12,612 nt of DNA from an uncultured Eggerthellaceae bacterium (GTDB lineage: Bacteria; Actinomycetota; Coriobacteriia; Coriobacteriales; Eggerthellaceae), in the NCBI GenBank assembly GCA_902497215.1, contig CABVEH010000015.1:1-12612 (forward strand), read 5' to 3'. Each line of letters opens with the position of its first letter. Position 1 is the stretch's first letter. Below, piece after piece: positions 1 to 5,824 of the stretch. Position numbers and translations under genes: made by a program. Under the pieces are notes generated by a model, which was given only the letters and a program-made list of their open reading frames with translations, made no database searches and was not told where the DNA came from.

Positions 1-1226
1 ATGAAGCTCTTGCCCGAAAGGCCGAAGCGGCGGAACACGCGGTCCATGATGAACGCGACGCGCGCCATGTAGCCGCAACCCTCCAGGATGCCCAGCAGCA
101 GGAACAGTATGATCAGCTGCGGGATGAAGCCGATGACTGCGCCGACGCCGGCGATGATGCCGTCGACCACCAGGCTGATGACCCACGGCGCCGCGTCGAC
201 CGATTCCAGCGCCTCGGTCACGACCGGGGAAAGACCGGGGATCCAGATGCCGTTTTCGCCTCCATACAGCCAGCCGTCGCCGGAAATGCCGTCGTTGGCC
301 CAGTCGGTCACGATTCCGCCTCCGACCGACACGGCCAGCCAGTACACGAAGAACATGATGGCGATGAAGATGGGGATGCCAGCCACGCGGTTGGTGACCA
401 CGCGGTCGATCTTCTGGGTGGTGGTTAGCCCCTGCGGCTTGCGATTGACGCACTTGTCGCATAGGTCGGTGAGCGCCTCGTAGCGCTCGTTGGTGACGAT
501 GGACTCGGCGTCGTCGTCCATGGCGGATTCGACCCGCTCGCGCACAGCGGCGATCTTCGCGAGGTCGTCGGCCGGAATGTCCAGCGCGTCGATGGTCAGC
601 TGCTCTCCTTCGAACAGCTTTATGGCGCTCCAGCGTATGGATCGGGCCGGCACGCGCAGCCTGATCATCTCCTCGATCTCGGCCAAGGCGGCCTCCACCT
701 CGGGAGCGAAGCGCAGCTGGCAGTCGGGAACGACTCCTTCGCGCGAGGCCTGCAGCGCGGCATCCACAAGCTTGTCCACGCCGTCGTTGCGCAGCGCGGA
801 TATCTCGACGATGGGGCACCCTAGCTGCCGGGACAGCTGGCCGACGTCGATCTTGTCGCCGTTCTTCCTGACGAGGTCCATCATGTTTAGGGCCACCACG
901 GTGGGCAGACCCAGGTCGAGGATTTGCGTGGTCAGGTAAAGGTTGCGCTCGATGTTCGTCGCGTCGATGATGTTGATGACGGCGTCGGGGGCGTCGCTCA
1001 TCAGGTAGTCGCGCGTGACTATCTCCTCGGGCGTGTAGGGAGACAGCGAATAGATCCCCGGAAGGTCGGTGAAGGTGACGTCCTTGTCCCGTCTGTACTT
1101 GCCTTCCTTCTTCTCAACGGTCACACCGGGCCAGTTTCCCACGTATTGGGATGCGCCGGTGAGATCGTTGAACAAGGTCGTCTTGCCGCAGTTGGGATTG
1201 CCGGCAAGCGCGATGTTCGTGGACAT
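1..1226 (-). CDS. feoB: Ferrous iron transporter FeoB, N-terminal 408 codons (truncated by window edge)
   Basis: FeoB is the inner-membrane Fe(II) permease with a cytosolic GTPase domain. The frame is open from the ATG at 1226 to base 3 and has no stop in the window, so the C-terminal membrane half lies outside. The G-protein motifs are visible: G1 GNPNCGKT at residues 9-16, G3 DLPG at 54-57 and G4 NMMD at 114-117. The linker helices follow, then membrane segments starting near residue 300. The last visible residues, GYMARVAF (385-392) followed by GLSGKSF (402-408), are a conserved FeoB membrane signature. The start is fixed by a strong Shine-Dalgarno sequence, AAGGAGGA at 1235-1242, 8 nt from the ATG. 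Two feoA genes lie just upstream, and an iron-box-like palindrome lies in the 100-bp gap before the gene. The family call is very safe; the state of the C-terminal half is unknown. Confidence 0.97.
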   Translation of the reverse strand, partial: MSTNIALAGNPNCGKTTLFNDLTGASQYVGNWPGVTVEKKEGKYRRDKDVTFTDLPGIYSLSPYTPEEIVTRDYLMSDAPDAVINIIDATNIERNLYLTTQILDLGLPTVVALNMMDLVRKNGDKIDVGQLSRQLGCPIVEISALRNDGVDKLVDAALQASREGVVPDCQLRFAPEVEAALAEIEEMIRLRVPARSIRWSAIKLFEGEQLTIDALDIPADDLAKIAAVRERVESAMDDDAESIVTNERYEALTDLCDKCVNRKPQGLTTTQKIDRVVTNRVAGIPIFIAIMFFVYWLAVSVGGGIVTDWANDGISGDGWLYGGENGIWIPGLSPVVTEALESVDAAPWVISLVVDGIIAGVGAVIGFIPQLIILFLLLGILEGCGYMARVAFIMDRVFRRFGLSGKSF

Positions 1227-1282
1227 GCTCGAATTCCTCCTTCTTTGTGCTGCTTGAACGCCTTGGGTGCTGAAGTGCTGAA

Positions 1283-1300
1283 AGTTAGCTTTGGTAAACT
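1283..1300. promoter_or_regulatory. Putative DtxR-family iron box before feoB
   Basis: AGTTAGCTTTGGTAAACT is an 18-bp near-palindrome sharing the AGTTAG left half with two boxes upstream of the first feoA. It lies in the feoA-feoB gap. It covers a possible weak feoB promoter on the minus strand, TTGACC (1304-1309), a 16-nt spacer and TAACTT (1282-1287). The right half has one deviation from the other boxes. Regulation by an iron-sensing repressor is inferred from location and the shared pattern. Confidence 0.6.
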
Positions 1301-1326
1301 CGTGGTCAAAAAAATTTGTCGCGACG

Positions 1327-1560
1327 CTATTCGACCAGAACGTTCTGCGCCTCGTCCTTGCGCAGCGACAGCTCGAACCCTCGCACCGTGACCTCTATCG
1401 GGTCGCCGAGCGGCGCAACCTTGCGGACGTCGACGGTGGTTCCCTTCGTGATGCCCATGTCCATTATGCGGCGCTTTATCGCGCCGTCGCCGACGAGCCT
1501 GACGACGGTTGCCGTTTCGCCGACAGGGACGTCGCGAAGCGTCTTCTCTTCAGATGCCAT
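1327..1560 (-). CDS. feoA: FeoA-domain protein (second of two)
   Basis: This is a 77-aa protein that is almost entirely one FeoA domain, the small SH3-like fold that supports FeoB-dependent Fe(II) uptake in the cytoplasm. The family pattern runs from TLRDVPVGETATVVRL through GAIKRRIMDMGITKGTTV to GDPIEVTVRGFELSLRKDEA, which is typical full-length FeoA. I chose the ATG at 1560 because it has a strong ribosome site (GGGGAGG at 1563-1569) and begins just before the domain. The same frame stays open further upstream, but that stretch is the shadow of the preceding feoA. It starts 11 nt after the first feoA and ends 100 nt before feoB, so the three genes form one iron-uptake unit. Confidence 0.95.
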   Translation of the reverse strand: MASEEKTLRDVPVGETATVVRLVGDGAIKRRIMDMGITKGTTVDVRKVAPLGDPIEVTVRGFELSLRKDEAQNVLVE

Positions 1561-1571
1561 TTCCTCCCCTT

Positions 1572-1856
1572 CTAGTTGGTGATTACCTTCGACGCAGCCG
1601 CCCTGTCGAGGGCGATCTGCGCTCCCTTGATCTCGACGATCACGTTCCCGCCCTGTTCGGACACGACCCTGAGGCCTGCGCCGGGAACGAATCCCAAGTT
1701 CTCGAGATGGTGGTGCAGCTCGTCGGTGCCGCGCACCTTGAGCACTCGCGCCCGTTCGCCCTGCCTCAGGAACGTCAGCGGCATCTGCTGCCTGCAAACG
1801 CCCGGGGCCGTCGCCGCTTCCGAAGCCACCGCATCCATCGTCATGACGTTTTCCAT
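1572..1856 (-). CDS. feoA: FeoA-domain protein with N-terminal extension (first of two)
   Basis: This is a 94-aa protein. Residues from about 25 to the end form a FeoA domain: MPLTFLRQGERARVLKV, then GTDELHHHLENLGFVPGAGL and VIVEIKGAQIALDR. It is clearly diverged from the second FeoA (1327-1560). The first 24 or so residues are an alanine-rich extension with one Cys that the second FeoA lacks. I prefer the ATG at 1856, preceded by GGAGGA at 1861-1866. An in-frame ATG at 1868 and a TTG at 1886 are possible, but have weaker ribosome sites. It is the first gene of the feo unit, behind an iron-box promoter. The two FeoA proteins may have different jobs (FeoB binding versus regulation), but the sequence does not decide this. 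Confidence 0.93.
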   Translation of the reverse strand: MENVMTMDAVASEAATAPGVCRQQMPLTFLRQGERARVLKVRGTDELHHHLENLGFVPGAGLRVVSEQGGNVIVEIKGAQIALDRAAASKVITN

Positions 1857-1887
1857 CTCTTCCTCCATCGATCGAGCAGCCAACAAT

Positions 1888-1905
1888 AGTTAGCCTTAGG
1901 TAACT
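1888..1905. promoter_or_regulatory. Putative DtxR-family iron box at the feoA promoter
   Basis: AGTTAGCCTTAGGTAACT is an 18-bp near-palindrome with AGTTA/TAACT ends and a TTAGG core, resembling actinobacterial DtxR/IdeR boxes. It abuts the -10 of the feoA promoter and covers the expected transcription start, so a bound repressor would block initiation. Iron control is inferred; the inverted repeat and its position are seen directly. Confidence 0.75.
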
Positions 1906-1933
1906 TTTTATTCCTTCGGCGGAGGGCTGTCAA
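1905..1933 (-). promoter_or_regulatory. Promoter of the feo cluster
   Basis: On the minus strand there is a perfect -35 TTGACA (1928-1933), a 17-nt spacer and a -10-like TAAAAA (1905-1910). This is a sigma70/SigA-type arrangement reading into the first feoA, about 50 nt upstream of its ATG. It is bracketed by two matching operator-like palindromes. Confidence 0.7.
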
Positions 1934-1949
1934 TAGTTTTGAAGAAAAA

Positions 1950-1967
1950 AGTTAGAGACAGCTAACT
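1950..1967. promoter_or_regulatory. Second putative DtxR-family iron box upstream of the feo promoter
   Basis: AGTTAGAGACAGCTAACT has perfect 6-bp inverted arms (AGTTAG/CTAACT) and is 18 bp long like the other two boxes. It sits 16 bp upstream of the feo -35, and its centre is 62 bp (about six DNA turns) from the centre of the first box. Same-face binding or looping is possible. It is also the box nearest to the divergent thrC gene, but is about 140 bp from that start. Confidence 0.7.
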
Positions 1968-2060
1968 CATGCATGTGATTATGCGAAGCAAGACGACCAC
2001 GTAGCCCTCCTCGTCGCCGCGCACCTTGCACATAGCGACCAAGACCCACGATGCTTAAAG

Positions 2061-2066
2061 TATACT
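2061..2066 (+). promoter_or_regulatory. thrC: Possible thrC -10 element
   Basis: TATACT lies inside a perfect 10-bp palindrome, AAGTATACTT (2058-2067). A start point about 7 nt downstream would give a short leader ahead of the GTG at 2105. No convincing -35 is seen at 16-18 nt, so this is tentative. Confidence 0.3.
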
Positions 2067-2104
2067 TGTGGCACCATCCCAAACCCGGCGGGAAGGATTC
2101 CCAA

Positions 2105-3673
2105 GTGCTCTTCAAGGCCAACATCAACAAAGACCTCACAAACCTGTACGTGGACACCCGAGGAAACGAGGCGCAGCCCGTTCCCTTCACGCAGGCCGTC
2201 ATAAACGGGCTTGCCGACGGCGGCGGCCTGTACGTTCCCGAAACCGTGCCCTCGCTCAGCCTGCTGGACATCTGCGCCCTGGCCGAGTATCCCTATCGCG
2301 ACCGCGCGGCATACATATACAGAGCGTTCGGCGTCGACCTTTCCGAAGACGTGGTGGACGAATGCATGAAGCGTTCGTACGGCGCGAACTTCGACAACGA
2401 GGCGATATGCCCCATAACGACGCTTCCCGACGGCACGCACATGCTCGAGCTTTGGCACGGCCCCACCAGCGCCTTCAAGGACATGGCGTTGCAGTGCCTG
2501 CCCAACTTCTTCGAGGCAAGCGCAGCCAAGCTTCGCGACGAGGGGAAGCTTGACCATGGCTTCTGCATACTTGTTGCCACTTCCGGCGACACCGGGAAGG
2601 CCGCGCTCGAAGGCTTCAAGGGAATCGACGGCGTCAAGGTTGGCGTGCTGTTCCCCGATGGCGGAGTCAGCGACATCCAGCGCAAGCAGATGGTCACGAC
2701 CACTGGCGACAACGTGTGCGTGTGGGCCGTGACCGGCAACTTCGACGACTGCCAGACGGCCGTAAAGCGCGTGTTCTCCGACGAGGCGTTCGCAAAGCGC
2801 ATCATGGACGAGGACGGCATGGCCCTGTCCAGCGCGAACTCGATAAACTGGGGGCGTCTGATGCCCCAGATCGTCTACTACGTGTCCAGCTACGCCGAGC
2901 TGGTGAAGCAGAACCGCATCGCAGCCGGCGACGAAATCGACGTCTGCGTTCCCACGGGGAACTTCGGCAACATACTGGCCGCATGGTACGCCAAGCAGAT
3001 GGGCACCCCCATAGGCACGCTGTTCTGCGCCAGTAACGAGAACCGCGTACTGACCGACTTCATCAACACGGGCGTCTACGACATCTCCGACCGCAAGTTC
3101 GTGCTGACGCCGTCTCCCTCGATGGACATCCTGGTCTCTTCCAACCTAGAACGGCAGCTGTTCGAGCTCACAGGACGCGACCCCGAAGCAATAAAGAGAT
3201 GGATGGCCGACCTGAGCGAGAAGAAGAGGTTCGATGTGGACGAGGCGACAGCCGCCAAGATGGCCGCCACGTTCAAGGGCTGCTCCGTCGACAGCGCAGA
3301 ATGCCTCGCCACGATCAAGGACGTGCTGGACGAGTACGACTACCTGATGGACCCGCACACGGCAGTCGCGTACGCCGCGGCGCGCAAGCTGCGCGGAAGC
3401 AATCCCGTGCTGGTGGCCAGCACGGCTCACTGGGCCAAGTTCGGCGACAACGTGTACCGTGCGCTCAACGACATAGCCCCGGGCGAGCCCCTTCCCGCCG
3501 AGGTAGCGGCGCTCACGGGATGCCAGCTCAACCAGCTGATCGCGCAGGACACCGGCAAGCACGACATTCCTGCGGGGCTCGCAAGGCTCGACGAAATGAA
3601 GCCCCGGTTCGACGAAGTCATTCCTAACGACGTCGCCAGCGTTGAGGAGGCAGTCAGCACCTTCCTGAAGTAG
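2105..3673 (+). CDS. thrC: Threonine synthase
   Basis: This pyridoxal-phosphate enzyme converts O-phospho-L-homoserine to L-threonine in the cytoplasm. From the GTG at 2105 it is 522 aa, the long E. coli/yeast-type class. The N-terminal signature NLYVDTRGNE is followed by GLADGGGLYVPETVP. The PLP lysine is in GPTSAFKDMALQ (K125), the phosphate-binding loop is TSGDTG (159-164), and SSANSINWGRLMPQ and VPTGNFGN follow. The GTG start is preferred because AAGGA lies at 2093-2097 and the usual N-terminus of the family begins close by. An in-frame ATG at 2051 would add 18 residues, has no ribosome site and overlaps a -10-like TATACT. No other threonine-pathway gene is adjacent, so it appears to be transcribed alone, divergent from feo. 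It ends with TAG before a large palindrome. Confidence 0.96.
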   Translation: MLFKANINKDLTNLYVDTRGNEAQPVPFTQAVINGLADGGGLYVPETVPSLSLLDICALAEYPYRDRAAYIYRAFGVDLSEDVVDECMKRSYGANFDNEAICPITTLPDGTHMLELWHGPTSAFKDMALQCLPNFFEASAAKLRDEGKLDHGFCILVATSGDTGKAALEGFKGIDGVKVGVLFPDGGVSDIQRKQMVTTTGDNVCVWAVTGNFDDCQTAVKRVFSDEAFAKRIMDEDGMALSSANSINWGRLMPQIVYYVSSYAELVKQNRIAAGDEIDVCVPTGNFGNILAAWYAKQMGTPIGTLFCASNENRVLTDFINTGVYDISDRKFVLTPSPSMDILVSSNLERQLFELTGRDPEAIKRWMADLSEKKRFDVDEATAAKMAATFKGCSVDSAECLATIKDVLDEYDYLMDPHTAVAYAAARKLRGSNPVLVASTAHWAKFGDNVYRALNDIAPGEPLPAEVAALTGCQLNQLIAQDTGKHDIPAGLARLDEMKPRFDEVIPNDVASVEEAVSTFLK

Positions 3674-3696
3674 CGGGCGAAAGCCTGGTGGCAACG

Positions 3697-3774
3697 GCGT
3701 GAACAGGGGACGTGTTTTTCGTTCAATAACGCGAGCTCGCGTTATTGAACGAAAAACACGTCCCCTGTTCACGC
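3697..3774. repeat. Perfect 78-bp palindrome (39-bp arms, no loop)
   Basis: Every base pairs from the outer GCGTGAAC/GTTCACGC to the central GCGAGCTCGC at 3731-3740; pairing stops at 3696/3775. Each arm reads GTGAACAGGGGACGTG, then a T5 run, then CGTTCAATAACGCGAGC. It lies 23 bp after the thrC stop and about 100 bp before the next gene on the same strand. The RNA would form a long hairpin in either direction and could terminate or insulate transcription. The GGGGAC core and head-to-head layout suggest a REP-like or MITE-like element, but no second copy or target duplication is visible in the window. Confidence 0.9.
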
Positions 3775-3827
3775 AAGACCTGGCGTATGCATGAAGATGC
3801 GCGAACGTCCGAGGCCTCGCCTCGGTT

Positions 3828-3855
3828 TTGGTCTATTATGTTGCCAGTGGATAAT
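3828..3855 (+). promoter_or_regulatory. Possible promoter of the ModE-like regulator
   Basis: TTGGTC (3828-3833), a 16-nt spacer and GATAAT (3850-3855) precede the ATG at 3879. An alternative -10, TATTAT, lies at 3834-3839 without a clear -35. Either would give the regulator its own promoter downstream of the palindrome. Confidence 0.35.
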
Positions 3856-3878
3856 TCCAAATGCGCGGAGGCAGCACT

Positions 3879-4223
3879 ATGAGCAAGCTAGGCAAGCTTC
3901 AAACCAGCGTTCGTCTCTCCATCGTCAACCCCAAGTCGGAAAGCAGCTCGGTGTTCGGCCGAGGCATCGCCAACCTTTGCGAAGGCGTGCGGGAGAAAGG
4001 CTCCCTCAACGCGGCTGCAAAGTCGATGGGAATGGCGTACAGCAAGGCCTGGCGCATCATAAAGGACACCGAGGACTCGCTCGGCGTCCAGCTTTTGATC
4101 CGCGACGGCGCCCATGGCAGCGTCCTTACCAAGGAAGGGTCCGAGCTGCTAGATGTCTACCTTTCGATCAACGACAAACTCTCGAAGGAAGCCCTCAAAC
4201 TGTACGAGAAACTCGCCAAGTAG
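3879..4223 (+). CDS. ModE-like winged-helix (LysR-type HTH) regulator, DNA-binding domain only
   Basis: This is a 114-aa protein. Residues about 25-95 match the winged helix found at the N-terminus of ModE and LysR-type regulators: GSLNAAAKSMGMAYSKAWRI (41-60) is the helix-turn-helix, LGVQLLIRD the strand into the wing, and LTKEGSELLD the following helix. Full ModE carries C-terminal molybdate-binding domains and LysR proteins carry a substrate-binding domain; both are absent, leaving only a charged C-terminal helix (about 96-114) that could dimerise. The ATG at 3879 has GGAGG at 3867-3871, 7 nt away; an in-frame ATG at 3861 would place that site inside the gene. The ligand, targets and any link to molybdenum are unknown. 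Its 3' end overlaps a putative gene on the opposite strand by 75 bp. Confidence 0.85.
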   Translation: MSKLGKLQTSVRLSIVNPKSESSSVFGRGIANLCEGVREKGSLNAAAKSMGMAYSKAWRIIKDTEDSLGVQLLIRDGAHGSVLTKEGSELLDVYLSINDKLSKEALKLYEKLAK

Positions 4224-4412
4224 GCAGCCTTCCCCGCCGACGCCCGTACATGCCTTCGGCGGGCCGCCTTCGCGTACTGCCTCGTTTTGCGTCTTCGGTT
4301 CCGGACGTTCGTCCTCCGCAAAGCTGTGCATGCAGTTGAAGCATGTGGGCATGTCGGCAAACGTCACCGCGTTGCAGACCGGGCACGCCTTAGTCTCGTC
4401 TCGCAGAGCCAA
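4149..4412 (-). CDS. Small zinc-ribbon-like protein at the end of the Tad operon
   Basis: This is an 87-aa putative protein. Residues 10-31 form a compact two-pair cysteine motif, CPVC (10-13) and CFNC (24-27) followed by MHSF, typical of a zinc ribbon that could bind one Zn(II). The remainder is low in recognisable features. The start is a TTG at 4412 that overlaps the end of the DUF192 gene, so expression probably depends on translational coupling. An AAGGAG lies upstream, but at a long spacing of about 12 nt. The last 25 codons are antisense to the end of the ModE-like gene. The cysteine motif argues that the N-terminus is real; the C-terminal half could be spurious or the frame could end differently in relatives. 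Function is unknown. Confidence 0.5.
   Translation of the reverse strand: MALRDETKACPVCNAVTFADMPTCFNCMHSFAEDERPEPKTQNEAVREGGPPKACTGVGGEGCLLGEFLVQFEGFLREFVVDRKVDI
4233..4263. terminator. Hairpin after the ModE-like gene (weak terminator candidate)
   Basis: CCCGCCGA and TCGGCGGG form a perfect 8-bp GC-rich stem around a 15-nt loop, starting 9 nt after the stop of the ModE-like gene, between convergent genes. No T-run follows on either strand, so it is not a classical intrinsic terminator. It also lies inside the putative zinc-ribbon gene. Confidence 0.3.
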
Positions 4413-4806
4413 TGTGGATCACGTCTCCTTCCTTCAGCCATTCCCCGTCCCTCGAGAAGCGTTCCGCCACCAGGGAAGCCTCCTTGCGGCGGATGCGCCT
4501 CATGGTCGCCACGTTCCTATGCACCTCCAAGACGCGCCCGTCGCGCGATATGAAGGCAACGTCAAGCGGGTACCGCATTCCGAAGGTGTGGATGTCGTGG
4601 CAGGGGATCAGCAGCCTTGTCACGTCGTCCGGGTCGCGGAACAACATTCCGCGCAGCCGCTCCTTCGCCGTGGTGGCAAGCTCCAACGACTCCACGTCGC
4701 CGCAAACGTCCATGATCCATTTCGAAGGACGTCGGGCCGGCCCGTTCGGGGCGCGCCGCCTTCCCGCCTTCCCGTCGCACACTTTTCTCGCGCCTGCGAC
4801 ACCCAT
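4390..4806 (-). CDS. DUF192 protein
   Basis: This is a 138-aa protein. Residues about 38-105 match DUF192 (PF02643): LELATTAKERLRGMLFRD, then TFGMRYPLDVAFISRDGRVLEV. This corresponds to the family pattern in which a processed A.T..ER.RGLM motif is followed by an F.M....PLD.AFI motif and DG.V. The usual tryptophan before M is replaced by TFG, so the domain is somewhat diverged. The first 30 residues are basic, with no clear signal peptide, unlike many DUF192 proteins that are exported. The ATG at 4806 has AAGGAGG at 5-nt spacing. It starts 14 nt after the secreted-protein gene and overlaps the zinc-ribbon frame at its end. DUF192 function is not established; its position suggests a role tied to the pilus locus. 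Confidence 0.85.
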   Translation of the reverse strand: MGVAGARKVCDGKAGRRRAPNGPARRPSKWIMDVCGDVESLELATTAKERLRGMLFRDPDDVTRLLIPCHDIHTFGMRYPLDVAFISRDGRVLEVHRNVATMRRIRRKEASLVAERFSRDGEWLKEGDVIHIGSARRD

Positions 4807-4820
4807 GTCACCCTCCTTCG

Positions 4821-5351
4821 TCAGGTATGTCTTATACGCAAGACGATAGCCGCCTCTTCGCCGGCTTGAACGCACTCCGCCATAACCCATCTGCAAGCCC
4901 CTTCCTTCTTCACGAACGTCACAATGCCGCCCTCGCCTTCCTCGCAAGGCGTCCATCCCTTGGATGCCAGCCTTTCGCCTACGAAAGCCGAAGCGTCATG
5001 CGAGCTTCCTTCCCTGAGGAACCAGACGAGCTCGAACGACTCGTTCGCTATCGCCTGGTCCATGTCCTCGAGGTCGATAAGCTCGACCTCGAACCACTCC
5101 GGAACGTTCTCGCTGTCAATCCTCACGATCCCCTCCTTCTCCAAAACGTCATCGATGGCCGACCCGGCCTCGATGGACTCCCACAGCCTTCCTACCAGCG
5201 GCCCTCTTCCAACCAATCCCTCCGCATGAACCGTTGCAGACGCCGCACATGCGAAAAGGGTCGAGGCCAAGGCGGCCGACGCCAGGAAGACGGCCTTGCG
5301 AAGCCTTCCCCTGGCAACATCGGGACCGGCACGTCCCTTCCGCCTGGTCAT
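4821..5351 (-). CDS. Secreted protein of unknown function in the Tad operon
   Basis: This is a 176-aa protein that I do not recognise. A basic N-terminus (MTRRKGRAGP) and a hydrophobic stretch at about 20-39 ending in ATVHA look like a Sec signal peptide with cleavage near residue 43. The mature part is acidic, with a Glu/Asp-rich region at about 70-105 (IDLEDMDQA). It has two Cys (136 and 153) near a GWTPCEEGEGG turn, plus C160, so a disulfide outside the cell is possible. The ATG overlaps the TGA of the upstream TadE-like gene in an ATGA, which fixes the start and implies coupled translation. It is likely an exported accessory factor of the pilus. It could also be a membrane-anchored protein if the signal is not cleaved. 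Confidence 0.8.
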   Translation of the reverse strand: MTRRKGRAGPDVARGRLRKAVFLASAALASTLFACAASATVHAEGLVGRGPLVGRLWESIEAGSAIDDVLEKEGIVRIDSENVPEWFEVELIDLEDMDQAIANESFELVWFLREGSSHDASAFVGERLASKGWTPCEEGEGGIVTFVKKEGACRWVMAECVQAGEEAAIVLRIRHT

Positions 5352-5824
5352 AGCAGCACCCCCGGTTTGTACGGGCTGACCACCATGCGCGATTCGTGCG
5401 TAAGCGCAGGCATCGGCACCCCCAAAACCTCCTGCTTCAGGCCCAGTCCGAACAAGGTCGGATGGAAGGTCATGGTCATCGCGTACTCCTCGTATCCCCG
5501 GTAGTCCCTCGACGACGAGACCTCGAACTCGAGGTTGTCGTCCGGCAGCGAGTCCTCTATCGCCGAAAGCACATCCCCGGTGCAAGAACCTGGCTCCATC
5601 CCGGCCGCGGGAACGGCAGCAAACGTCCTGACAGCGTTCCTCCCCACTCTGTCGAACTCGGCGCACGAGCCGAAGAACGCAAGCGCGTTGCAGGCTATCG
5701 CGGCCACCACCACGGCGACTGGAAGCACCACGCAGAGCTCCACCGTCATCTGGCCCAGGCCGTCCTTGGCCTTGGCTGGAAGCATTGCCCGCAATGCGGC
5801 CCCAGCGACAGCTATGCGCCTCAT
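5348..5824 (-). CDS. TadE-like pseudopilin (promoter-distal copy)
   Basis: This is a 158-aa protein. After a basic leader comes GLGQMTVELCVVLP: a Gly-Gln junction (G24/Q25) with Glu at +5 and a hydrophobic segment at about 30-50, the layout of TadE-family class III prepilins cut by the TadV peptidase. The extracellular part has two Cys (SCAEFDRVGR and GSCTGDV). The start at 5824 is chosen because its ATG overlaps the TGA of the TadG-like gene (ATGA) and AAGGA sits 6 nt upstream; the ATG at 5830 would leave no spacing. It is probably a minor pilin partnering the large TadG-like protein. A TadF-like role is possible. Confidence 0.85.
   Translation of the reverse strand: MRRIAVAGAALRAMLPAKAKDGLGQMTVELCVVLPVAVVVAAIACNALAFFGSCAEFDRVGRNAVRTFAAVPAAGMEPGSCTGDVLSAIEDSLPDDNLEFEVSSSRDYRGYEEYAMTMTFHPTLFGLGLKQEVLGVPMPALTHESRMVVSPYKPGVLL

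Noticed and set aside
88..939. Plus-strand open frames in the feoB region
   Set aside because: They are antisense to FeoB, whose minus-strand frame has intact GTPase and membrane motifs; the plus-strand products have low-complexity Ser/Arg/Thr-rich sequence.
1303..1347. Terminator between the second feoA and feoB
   Set aside because: CAGAACGTTCTG (1336-1347) and GTCGCGAC are short palindromes and a T7 run is present on the minus strand, but no stem with a loop directly precedes the T-run.
1561..1797. N-terminal extension of the second FeoA
   Set aside because: It is Arg-rich shadow sequence of the first feoA; the ATG at 1560 has a strong ribosome site and begins at the domain.
4807..4956. 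Longer N-terminus for the DUF192 protein
   Set aside because: It would overlap the end of the secreted-protein gene, while the ATG at 4806 has AAGGAGG at good spacing.
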